The notes under the pieces were generated by a model. The model did not search any database, was not told the DNA's origin, and saw only the letters and a list, made by a program, of their open reading frames with translations. A program made the position numbers and the translations under genes. Of a stretch of 64,000 bases of DNA, positions 49,699-60,371 are shown piece after piece. The stretch comes from Sisyra terminalis (taxonomy: Eukaryota > Arthropoda > Insecta > Neuroptera > Sisyridae). The DNA lies in NCBI GenBank assembly GCA_958496175.1, contig OY292274.1, forward strand, positions 9,858,001 to 9,922,000, read 5' to 3'. Each line of letters starts with the position of its first letter. Within the stretch, counting starts at the first letter, position 1.

Positions 49699-50687
49699 TC
49701 AATACTAATATATAAAATTCTTACGTTTGTCTGTACATTTCGATTTTGAGCCCAATTTTAGGGTAAATATTTGTTTCAAGAGGCCCTTATTCCGAATTTA
49801 ATATTTTTAAAATTTTTGTCTGTCTGTCTGTGTGTCCCAATTTAACTAAAGAACGAAAACACCGAATTTAATGAAATTTGGTATTAAGATACAACACAAT
49901 TTCCCACATACTATAGACTACTTATCATACCAAAAAAATAACAAAAGAAGGTATTCCTTAGAGATGAAAACAGAAATTTTTACACTAGACAGGTGATTAA
50001 TATATCATTGGAAAGGTAATTAAAAGCTATAAAATACTGCGTAAAATTATTTTAGTTTAACTAATAAAAAGTACATTAAATTCAATTTAAAGTTTAAAAA
50101 ATTGCCTCTTTGAAATATAAACGTTTATATGTATAAAACACATAGTTGATGGTAATAGCGTAATGGCTTACGTATCTAACTTCTGATGTTTCTAATTACA
50201 AAGACGTGGGTTCGAATCTTACATTAATCTTTTATTTTTTTTTTAACAAAATTGTTGTAAATAGACCCTTAGAATTGCTCAATAAGGAAATATTAACGAA
50301 AAAAAGTAATAGTAGTAGTATTAATAATAATAATAGTAATAAAACTTAAAGTACATACTTTTTTAAGACCATAAAATCCAGTATTTATACATCCCCTCTG
50401 ACCGATGAAATTTTTACTAATTAACTGAAATTTTTAACTCTTTTTAGATATTTATAAATATTTTTTGAAAATTAATTGATCATTATATACAACTATTTTA
50501 TTCTAAGTAACAGTTTATTAAATGTGTATTTTTAAAGTTGACAAAATAGTGTTTTAAATATGATTATGTTTTTCGTAAAAGAAATAAGAAAAATAATAAT
50601 TTTCATATGCCACTACAAATAGCAAATTTAAAAAGAAAATATAATCTACACCTACGTTACGCAGACGAAGTCGCGGGGATGAGCTAG
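49699..50687 (+). mobile_element. Non-autonomous Helitron, family A, copy 3 (complete, plus strand)
   Basis: It begins TCAATACTAATATATAAAAT (TC at 49699-49700, A before) and ends CGGGGATGAGCTAG (CTAG at 50684-50687, T after), with the hairpin CGCAGACGAAGTCGCG at about 50660-50675. At 989 bp it is the most compact family A member and lacks the family B-like insert of copy 1. A GTCTGTCTGTCTGTGTG run lies near 49817-49835. It holds the best-preserved tRNA-like module at 50147-50226. It sits 90 bases after the multicopy-family remnant. Confidence 0.9.
50147..50226 (+). other. tRNA-like module inside Helitron A copy 3
   Basis: Box-A-like TAGCGTAATGGCTTACG (50155-50171) and box B GGTTCGAATCT (50209-50219) are spaced as in a tRNA gene. 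The segment between can form only a weak anticodon-like arm. The full block is shared with copies 1, 2 and the 38008 fragment. It may act as an RNA polymerase III promoter or be a fossil SINE/tRNA carried by Helitrons. Confidence 0.6.
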
Positions 50688-52005
50688 TATTACAATAAAA
50701 CTATTCGTATCTTAAAGTTTAGACTACTTATTCTAATCTACTTGACCTTATTCCTAACAGAATCAGCCAAAATTTTTCTTGCAACTCAGAAAAAAAGTTT
50801 ATTGTTGATCATTGTTATATTTGACCATTGTTATTTTTTTATAATATTTTATATTCATTACCTTTTATACACAAATAATCATTTTGATGTGCAATCAAAT
50901 TGTATAATAAGAAATAATGCTTGTTGGGTATGATCCGTAGATTAGTTCTGGAGCAGTATTTAGCAGGAGTGTGAAGGAAACCCACCCACTGCTTAACTTT
51001 GACCGAATTAATAAAATACTAAAACAAGAAATTGAAACAACAATTATAATCGCGTGCGGAAAATTGACCAGTCCTATAGCGACAAGATATTGTACATAAG
51101 GTCTAGAACCTCTTATAGATAAATCATATCGTCTTGTGTATTTTTCCACCCTCCATTCCCTGCACGACCTTCAATTTTCACCGCACCCACTAAATTAGTT
51201 TTATCGATCCGAGTGTGAACATTTTATTATTACATTCGTCTTTTGAGAATCGAAAAAATCTTTGCATTGAAGTATGTATATTGAATTTATTAAAATATTA
51301 TAAATGTTTAGGGGATTGATTTGAAATTGAAAATGCGTAGACCTATGTTATTTTTATTGAGTAGTAAAAGTTTTTGCCAAGCATCTGTTGTTAGAGCTCT
51401 CTTATGTTTTGAAAAGAAAAAAAAATGTTTTATTTATTTCTACTTAAAAAAAACATGTTGTCTTTCTCACGATAACGATTGATTTTTTCCGTATAAAACG
51501 TTTCAAATTTATTAGTTTGTTTTTAATTTAAAATATTTACGCTTGATTATTCTCCTTATCGTGATTGCATCGTATATATTTAATGCTTGAAATCATTAAT
51601 TGCTCATTTGGGCAAAAATATTGGTATTAAACTGGAATATTTTTTTATTTATTTATGTTGATGTTATAGACCAATAATGATTCGAACAAATAAATTATAA
51701 AGTAAACAGCGGCCTATAAAAATAATAGGTTTGTCTATTAAAGCTTTTGTCGTAAATCAAAGCATCAAATGAGATTTGTCGTGTTTTCATAACACGCAAC
51801 GGTTGGTAGTCTGTCAACAGGGTATGGTGAAGTTTAATGCAATGAATTGCATACGTTTTTCTTTTCTTAAACGCTCATTAAAATTCAAGCTTTTCCAGGC
51901 GAGTTTTTTCTAAATTATTGTAGAAAATTAGAATTCTGGCAAGAAGTTTTCGTGATACTACAAACAAGTTCATTGCTAAATAGCTTTTTGAACTTTATTT
52001 TATAA
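50688..52005. other. Unannotated stretch
   Basis: Two short overlapping frames at 50742-51149 match no known family. The patch 50930-51220 is GC-richer. No repeat match found. Confidence 0.4.
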
Positions 52006-53586
52006 CTAGCTGATCCCCGCGACTTCGTCTGCGTAACGTATTTTAATTTTCTTATTTCTTTTAAGAAAAATATAATCATCCTTAAAAACACCTCACTCTC
52101 TTGAAAAAGACACATTTAATAAACTGTTGCAAAGAATAAAATAGTTCTATGTAATAATCAATTCATTTTCAAAAAAATATTTATAAATATCTAAAAAGAG
52201 TATGTTCAATTGCATATACCTACAGTAGGTATACCTACCATGAACCAAATAATCCATAAATCAATCAGCATCTATACATAAATTAAAAAATCACCAAGTT
52301 CAATAAATTCGGTCTTAATTATGACTAAAACGAGTAGAAAGTTATCAAAATACTCGCATCAAAATAACCCCACCTCACTGTTTCGATTCCGGAATGAATC
52401 TTTCTCCAAAAACTATTATACTATTTCACTGTACAACACAACCGCGAAATTGAAATTTGTACAATTGCACGAAACCCAGTTCTTCCATAATCATGTATAA
52501 CCATTATGTATCTATAAACTTATTATTAAAATATCTGAATTTCAACTATACAATAAAACCATATGGGATAGTCAAGAGTTCACCATACACGATTTGGCGT
52601 ATGCCTTTTGGTCTGGAAGAGGATTTGAAATTTCTTTTATCATTATGATGATATGATTATTTATTATTTATCATTATGATGATTTCTGGCTGGAATTGCG
52701 AATTTTTTTCGTGATCCCTTTCACGCACTTGCAAATAAAAGATATTGTGCCTCCCCTCCAAGAAAAAAATCCTGAATCCGCCCTTGTCTGTTAGGGTAGG
52801 GTTTTAAAAAAAATAAATCTTATCACATGCTTCTTCCTATAAGGAATACACCGAATATTTAAATTTCATCAGTCAAAGGAGTATATAAATACACCATTTT
52901 ATATATGTACGGTTTTAAAAACGTATTTACTCTAAGCTTTATTACTATTATTATTATTACTATTACATATTTCTCGTTAATATTTCCTTACTGAGCAACC
53001 CTAAGGATCTATTTACAACAATTATGTAAAAAAAAGTTTACTGCCAGATTATTATCTATAAAAACATTTATATTTAAAAATGTTTTTGTACTTTAAATTA
53101 AATTACTGTGCTTTTTATTAGTTCAACTTAAAATATTAATACAGATCATTTTTTAACTTTTCAATACCTTTCCAATGATATTTAACTCGCCTATCTGAAG
53201 TAATTTTTTTTTCATCCCTCAGTTTTTACGTAGGGGGTACATTTCCTTATTATTTTTAAGCAATGATAAGTAGCCTAACGTGTGTGGGTAATTGTGTTGT
53301 ATCTTTATATAAATTTTCATAAAGTTTCATTAAATTCGGTTGTTCCGTTCTTTAGTTAAATCACCAGCGCACGCGATGTAAGAAAGTTTTTTGGTAATTT
53401 TTTTACACATTAGTGTAGTTTTAGTGTAGATCTCTTACATTTTTAAAAATTTAATATAACCCATGTCCACCGTAAACAGTGTAGCTTCCCAACAGTGAAA
53501 GAATTTTTCAAATCGGTTAAGTAGTTTCGGAGCCTATTCAAAGCAAACAAACAATCAAATCTTTCCTATTTATAATAGTAGATAGA
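52006..53586 (-). mobile_element. Chimeric Helitron: family A 3' part joined to another 5' end
   Basis: On the minus strand the 3' end is typical family A: CGCAGACGAAGTCGCGGGGA, then TCAGCTAG with CTAG at 52009-52006 and T after. Family A homology runs out to about 53366 (GTTCTTTAGTTAAATCA). The remaining 220 bases to a TC at 53586-53585 (TCTATCTACTATTATAAATA) are different and contain a CAGTGAAAGAATTTTTCAAA block common in other insect Helitron ends. So the TC end belongs to another family. The tRNA-like module is lost here. No coding frame. Confidence 0.75.
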
Positions 53587-54769
53587 TTACAATATATTTT
53601 ATTCATTTAATAATTGATGAATGATTTACACCCAATAAGCTGTAAAAATGTTTAATTTTGTGTAATAATTTCGGAATAATGAGAAGCTTCTTGAACAACC
53701 ATACTGAAAAATATTAGATCTGTACGACTACAAACGTAATAAATAAATGATTTGAATAAAATTACTTCAATTTTGTGGTAAAAATTGTGTTGATTTATCC
53801 AAAGAGTTAACGCATACAATATTTGTATGTATATACAAGTACAAACATTTGAAATACAGTTTCTTAGTTAACTTGGAAATTATGCAAATATAATTGTTAA
53901 CGTGTGCTCTCATTTACAAACGTTGACGATGATACCGGGAGGTATATACATTTAGTGGGTCCCTAAAATAAGCGAAAGTTTCTCAATGGGCATGAGATGG
54001 GGTGGCCTTTGAAGCATATATGAAGTTACGTAAAGAGCAACTCAGGAGACAAAGAGGATCATCTTCGAGAAGCGCCTCCACCCCACGTTGTTCGAGCTGA
54101 CATCTGCCAGTTTTCTCTCAGGAATATTCTGCTCATTTTCTGCTCACTTTCCTCCACTGTCTTTATTGCCAACGCAAATTTTCCTGCTTCAATGTGCTGT
54201 GCGTGTATATATCTACGCATTGCAATGCGCTTAACATCTAATATTGTAATTTTACTGTAGGAAATGGACTAAGTATTAACATTACGACAGTATGTTTCTG
54301 TTTTCAGACATAAACGTTGGGGTAACTTATGACTGAATGTTGAATAAGTTTAAAAATAAAACGCTAATGTGACATGAATATTTTGTGAAAAATTAGCGAC
54401 AGAAAAAAATGTTTATAAATGTAGAATAGTGGAAATAATAAATATAAAACATGATTCAAACAAATCAAAACAAGAGTCGGCATTTAGTGGGATGAAGGGA
54501 TGATAAATTACACGGTTTATCTAAAATATTGGATTCTTTGAAATATTGCTTTTTTGTGTCGAAACTATAAAATATGGTAGAAATTAATTTGATTTTTAAA
54601 ATGAATTAAAAGTAATAGCCTATATTATTCAATTGATTGCTTCACATAAATTAGATTTCATAACTTAAAATATTAGATAAATCAATATAATTTTTTTTAT
54701 TGGAAACCCTCGTATGTCATGATCAAGATTTTACATAGAGAATAATAATTTTTAATTTTTTCAAAAATA
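53587..54769. other. Unannotated stretch with GC-richer core
   Basis: The segment 53930-54240 is clearly richer in GC than its flanks, with no long frame, transposon motif or repeat partner. It may be conserved regulatory or untranslated DNA. The remainder is AT-rich and featureless. Confidence 0.35.
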
Positions 54770-55139
54770 TCTTATATATAAAAATCTCGTGCCACGGTGT
54801 TTGTAGCCAAACTCCTCCGAAACGGCTGGACTGATTTTCATAAAAATTTCTACGTATATTCTGAAGGCATGAGAATCGGATGTAAAGTATATTTCATACC
54901 TCTAGAAGATTAAGGTGTCCATCGGCATCTTCTGCAAATTTTTACGCCAACTTGCCTATATATTATTTGTAATCATCGATTCCTGTGATTTATTTTTAAA
55001 AACGTTTAGCAACGTATCAATTTGACCTTTTTATTCATTTAATTTGTGGTAAAACAATTATTTAATTCATATTTTGGGAAAGTGTTGTAAGTCCGCGTCT
55101 TTTGGCATTTCATTTTGCATTTATTATTAAAGGGATGTG

Positions 55140-55735
55140 TGAACCTCCACGTCTTCACCTTTATATTTTCATTTCAATATTGTTACTTCGAAAACATTGT
55201 TCCTTAATATTTTCACCGCAAGCTGGGTGCTATTACAAAGACGTGGTTAGTCTATATGTTCCACAACACACTAATGATTACTGATCCGACTTTTAATTAC
55301 AGATTATGAGGTGGTAATCCGAAAACTTCCAGCAAATTTAAATTCTATTTATAATCTGTTCTATTGTCAACATCAGCTTGAATAGTAACGGAATCAACCA
55401 AGTTGTATGGCATCAATTCGCCAGTTTTCTTATTTTGATTCTGAATATTGATTTTGTTGTACCTAATCAACGTTTTTTGGAGTTAATATAACATGTTTGC
55501 TTAACCAAGTATAATTTTTATAATTTTAAGCAAAATTTGGGAACATCATCTCGATGTGTTCGGTCTTTAACTTAGTAAAGTGGCAAAAATTAGTAGGGAA
55601 TGTAATGTATTCAGATGATGTGCCAACAGGAATTTTGTCATTACCATTATCGAGAAATTGTTTGGAAAACACTTTTCCAGATTAGTCGTTCTGCATTTCG
55701 AATTGCAGAAGTGCACGAATTCAGACATTAAGGAT
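55140..55735 (-). pseudogene. Helitron PIF1-type helicase fragment, C-terminal part
   Basis: The minus strand reads SGKVFSKQFLDNGNDKIPVG (from about 55690), SEYITFPTNFCHFTKLKTEH, IEMMFPNFA, then YTWLSKHVILTPKNVD (about 55480-55525), a garbled piece, LLEVFGLPPHNL (about 55320) and LKVGSVII, then NNVFEVTI. These follow the order of the Helitron helicase: the GKIPVDTSS segment, W-S-ERAILAAKNVDV, the NSL-SGLPPH-L-LKVG box and the CNGTRL region. Stops and a frameshift interrupt it. The strand is opposite to the TC-to-CTAG polarity of the surrounding element. Confidence 0.75.
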
Positions 55736-55746
55736 CGACTTCTGTC

Positions 55747-55905
55747 TAAAAAATAAATGCTTGTCTTAAAGTATCAAATTTATGGAACCCTATGAAGAAA
55801 TTTCTCCTCGGTTTCTGGAAGAAACCGTAAGAATTGCATTGCTGAACGATCCATCTGCAGAAGATTTATCCAAGAAATGAATGAATATTGATAATAACCG
55901 TGTTA
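55747..55905 (+). pseudogene. Helitron helicase fragment, plus strand
   Basis: The plus strand reads INACLKVSNLWNPMKKF (55753-55803) then, one frameshift later, VRIALLNDPSAEDLSKK (about 55825-55877) and MNIDNNRV. This is the helicase segment LNACLKSS-LW-HV followed by NMRVALLNDPSAEEFSKQLL. The same segment is also on the minus strand in both neighbouring fragments, so this piece is an inverted extra copy. Confidence 0.7.
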
Positions 55906-55989
55906 TTAGTTTGAATTTTTATTCCAATTAAACTGATTAAATCGTTATTCTGCTGTTTTATAAAAAAGCTAGGAATAAGGGAAAATTTT

Positions 55990-56295
55990 TGAATGAGACA
56001 AAATTCGAAGGAAATGAAGTCAATATGCTTGATTCGTCGACAAAAACACTGCGAGATTTTCGAGATTCAAAAATTGTTTGGAAAATTCTTCAGCAGATGG
56101 ATCATTCCGTAATGCAACTCATGATGCCAGCTGAAATTTTTTCACATTTTGTCACAGATTTTATGATTTTAAGCAGGAGTTTATTTTATTGGCAGAATCT
56201 GAACTTGGAATGATTGGCAATATTTGGAAGAAATCGCCAATCAGTAAACTCATTGCACCTTCAAAAGATAGTGAGTCATTGCGTCGAATTTCCAA
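55990..56295 (-). pseudogene. Helitron helicase fragment, central part
   Basis: The minus strand reads EIRRNDSLSFEGAMSLLIGD (from 56295), FFQILPIIPSSDSANKINSC (the GDFRQTLPVIP motif of PIF1 helicases), LKSIKSVTKCEKISAG, then in another frame an NDPSAEEF-like stretch and VDESSILTSFPSNFVSF (about 55990-56040). It covers the same helicase section as the two fragments beside it plus an upstream part. Two frameshifts and a stop are visible. Confidence 0.75.
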
Positions 56296-57148
56296 TGGTT
56301 TCAATGGTTATATGCGTTTTTTAACAAAAAATTACTAACAATATTAAATTGACATATAAGTGTGGGGGACACATGCCAATTGCGTAAAATGTCAAACCTA
56401 ATTTATTTAAAAACTCATTTTATTCATTTTTTTCCGTGAATTGTTAAGATATGTTAATTGTTATTCTACTATTCGGAGTGAAGACGAATCTAACAAATCT
56501 TATATCATCAAAATCGGTCCAGTTATTTTTTAACTCTAATTGGTCTAACTACCCCTACTTTGTTTTATATATTGAAGATATCTGATTTGACAAACTTTGC
56601 ATGTCAATGTAATGGCAATATGCTTCAATGGAGAGAATCACTCCCAGGGTAACGCATGAACCCAAATACATAGCTTCAATAAAGCAAATCGTCTGCTTAA
56701 ATCTGCTAAGTACACTTTTAAAAATTTTGTTTATTTTGTTCCAATAGGAAGGAATTAAAAATTCTATCGAATGACAAACTGATAAATCTCTTTAAATATA
56801 GAAATTTCTCAATATATAACAGGAGTCGGAAACCTGCTTTATGTAGTAACTTATGTAGCTTATATTCACTTTTTTTCCTCTTCCTGAAAAAAACTATTAA
56901 AAAGAACTTAGCAGCTTAACTCTTTTGGCCAACGAAATGTGTTGGTTAACTTGCAATTGAAATAATTAATTTTTGTTTTGTATATATTTTTTATTTATTT
57001 TAATATAACTATTATTCTAATGAAGTATTGAACATAATTGTATTCATTTTATTAATAGAAATTTAAACTAAGTGAAGTTAAAATATTTATTCATAAAACA
57101 CTACGTTCATTGTATGTTAGGCAGTACGAAGTTTGTTGGGCCAGCTAG

Positions 57149-59436
57149 TATTTTTATAAATTTAGGAATAAACATTCAATGCGTTGAACAGTTATAATAA
57201 TTTTCAAGAGATTTTTTGAGATTAAACGTAAAAAAATGTAGATGTCAATCTTTAAGACAAAAAGCTGTAACAGAAATTTCTCAGTGGTAATTCTATAATT
57301 AATCATTGTTGCTTTTCTTTCTCAATTCGTTTTTGTACCATAATCTAAAGAAAACCTTCAATTTGGTGAAAAGTAATCCACTTTCGTAGATCGAAATATA
57401 TGAGTCACGAATGTTACTATTAAATCTGCACTGCTAAAAACAAGAGCTTAGGCCATTCGCTTGTCACTCTATCTAGAATTTAACATGAACTCTGCCCTCG
57501 GTCCCCTGCAGTATACATTTCACCGCTCCTACGGGAACTGTCGTCTTATCACATAGCAAAAAAGTTATAGCATAAGCGTCCGTATGTCAGTTATCACGAA
57601 TAAACATTTACTTGACAATGAATAGTATGAACATACCGAAAATTGAGACACACAAGGATGAAGGGAAGAAGAATTACGTGAATTTCTTTTTATTCACATT
57701 TATAAACCGAAGGTGAAAATCTACACTCAGTTTCATATGAAAATCCACTTTTAAACATTCTAAATGCGTGGACGTATTTTATCTGCTTCTTAAACTGGAA
57801 AGAAAATGTGACATGATAAATGTGTCCTTAATTCCTGTGAAATATGAGAAGTGTTGGGTTCAAAGTTTATTTCTAAATAAAAAAAAAAGTATTATAAATG
57901 ATTGCTATAATCTTTAGGTTATGAATTATAATTACTTTTAGCGTAATTTTTTTTAAGCTGATTCACTTGGTGAATGTCATAAATTTTCACATTTTTTCAT
58001 ATGACATTAAATGTTCATTTATCAATGCTTTTAAAGAACATTTAATTATTGTTAACTAAACATTATTTTTATCATTCTTCAAGTAAAAGTTTCGTTTTAG
58101 AATGAATAAATTTCTTAGAATTTTTTTTTTTAAAACTCACAACAGTCGTAGAAACCAATTTTTTATTAATTGATTAATAAGGTGCTAAACATTTTAACCA
58201 AAAAATCCGTCACCGGAGGAGTGCTGCGCCCTTTAAATTAACTATTCCAAAAAAATAATATTTTTTTAATATAACTGTTGAACTGCGCTAGATACAAATA
58301 AAATAGTTATTATCACCATGAAAGCTACGGAAGTTCCCAACAAAAAATGTTCATTAATAATTTTCTGTTTATGCTACAGTTTACGTTAAAATGACGGTTG
58401 GAAATGTAAAAACAATTACATTTTCAAAAATCATGTTACGCAATTGATGATATTTGTAAAAAATAATGGCATTTTAGGAAAAATCAGGAGCCAAATGATT
58501 AATTTATTTTTGAGCAATATTTTCTTATCTATGAAACTTCCAAAAATTAACAGATTTTCAGTAATTTTTCCTATATGAATGATGTATGAGTTCCACACGT
58601 TAAGTGCGAAACCAGTTTAATTGTACGCTAATGTGGAATGCAAACCATTGTACTTTTAACTGGTGATATGAATAATAATATTAGAAGCTTGAAGGCATAA
58701 ATGTGTACAAGCGAATGACAAGTTTAAATATGCATTTCAGGAATTTGAAATCAGTTTGAGGTATTTATTATTTGTTGTCAATTGTACTTACATTAACTAC
58801 TGTTTCTTAATCCATGAATGACACCTTTGAAACTGTCTTTTTGAGAATTGCTTGCAATTCTACACTTGATTGGAATCAAACTAGTTTCGCTTAAAATATT
58901 TATCTTTATGACACAATGTTTGATAAGATTGAACGTAAATATTTGTCTACCTGAATTCTTTTGTACGATTCAAGAGCAGGTTAATCGCTTTTGATAATAA
59001 TTTATTTTCAGGAACATCCTAGTGTTTCACCAAAAAAAAAGTGTAAAGAAGGTCACAAACATGTCTAATCTTAAAAGTTGTACCAATATTTTATTCTGAT
59101 TTTATTTTCGGTTCTAACTTAAAGACAACTTTCCTGATTTGAGAGAAACTTTGTTATTAAGTCCAACTAATTTTTCTTAAAAAAACAGGGTACCTGTTTA
59201 GTATTTACGTTTAATTATCAATATATAAAGTAGTTTTCAGTAGAGAGATGACTAAAATAAATTTATGGATACTATTAATTAGAAATTATATTTATGATTT
59301 GCACCTAAATGATGTTGTTGGCCATTTCATTATACTTAATTTAAATTCATTGTTTACATTTTTATATGTGAATATTTTATCTATTTCTCGCGCCAATAAC
59401 ATACCTGCGATCGCAAAAAACGCTATTTATCGCTCA
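57149..59436. other. Unannotated AT-rich stretch
   Basis: No gene or repeat recognised. A GC-richer patch near 57470-57560 has no coding frame. Confidence 0.4.
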
Positions 59437-59445
59437 ATACAATAG

Positions 59446-60362
59446 TAGGGTGTTCGTTATTTCCCAAATTGATTTTTTTACAGCGATCGCCCCCTGAATT
59501 TTTAGTTTAAGATATAAAAAAAGTTATCCAATAAAATTAAGCTCTTAATTTCTTGATTAAACCGTGCCGGAATCATGTTACTTTTACCATTTAAATAACA
59601 TGGGATTATATATATTATATAGATATTCAACATTTAACTTTTTAACGACAAATCAATCGACTATAGGCTCAATAAAAATGATGTTGGCTACAAGTTCTAA
59701 GAAAATTTCTCATAGATGGCGTCAGGTGAAATGGTAAAAGTTCGAATTTTAATTGAACTTTTGTCGATAGTCTCATTAATTAGTATGAAATTCACTTTGT
59801 AGTACAAAATATTGATTAAAGTACGAAAATTCATCCTGGATAAATTGAATTTCACGACTATAGCGAATTCGGATCTTATGTCACCGGTTTTAATTGTTAA
59901 AAAATGATTTTTTGTTTGTTTAATTTTCTGTTCAAGCCATAAAATTAACACAAATAATCACTTGCGCTCTAATGATAATAACTTTTATCTTCTCTTCCAA
60001 TGATTTTATAGTTAAAAAAAGTAAAAATGAGCAAAAAGTTGAAAATATTGAAAGATTTATATCAAGCACAAGTGAAATGTTGAATAACTTTTAATGGAGC
60101 GATTAAATCGAAAATTCATAAGATACCTTTTTTGTAGAGCGTTAAATTTTACGTCAGAATATTTTAATCATAAATCTTTTCATCCGTTTGTTTCTGAGAA
60201 AAAAAAAATAAAAGTAAAAAGTCAAATAATTCCATGTTATTTAAAGGTAAAAATAACATGATTCCGGCACGGTTTAATCAAGAAATTAAGAGCTTAATTG
60301 TATTGGATGATTTTTGGGTGTTCGCTGTAAAAAAATCAATGTGGGAAATAATGGACACCCTA
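59446..60362. mobile_element. Fold-back element family Y, 917 bp, with 9-bp target duplication
   Basis: The terminal repeats are TAGGGTGTTCGTTATTTCCC (59446 onward) and the inverse of TAGGGTGTCCATTATTTCCC ending at 60362; pairing continues through TTGATTTTTTTACAGCGA. The flanks ATACAATAG (59437-59445) and ATACAATAG (60363-60371) are a perfect 9-bp duplication, the length usual for Mutator-like elements; because of the end bases up to 11 bp could be counted. Arms of about 180 bases are nearly complementary, including CCGTGCCGGAATCATGTTA near 59562 and its inverse near 60250. The centre differs. No transposase is encoded. Confidence 0.85.
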
Positions 60363-60371
60363 ATACAATAG

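Larger units (their letters stand above)
54770..57148 (+). mobile_element. Helitron family C with scrambled helicase remnants
   Basis: It starts TCTTATATATAAAAATCTCG (TC at 54770-54771, A before) and ends GGGCCAGCTAG (CTAG at 57145-57148, T after). The 5' region has the CTCCTCCGAAACGGCTGGAC block found near the TC end of many insect Helitrons. A degenerate hairpin, CAGTACGAAGTTTGTTG, precedes the 3' end. Inside are three separate pieces of a PIF1-type helicase, two on the minus strand and one on the plus strand, each broken. The Rep domain is not recognisable. So this is a defective derivative of an autonomous Helitron, rearranged internally. Confidence 0.75.

Noticed and set aside
50147..50226. 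Functional tRNA gene
   Set aside because: Box A and B are visible, but acceptor and anticodon stems do not pair well, and the block is part of a repeated Helitron.
55989..56213. 74-codon plus-strand frame as a gene
   Set aside because: It is antisense to the better-supported helicase fragment on the minus strand.
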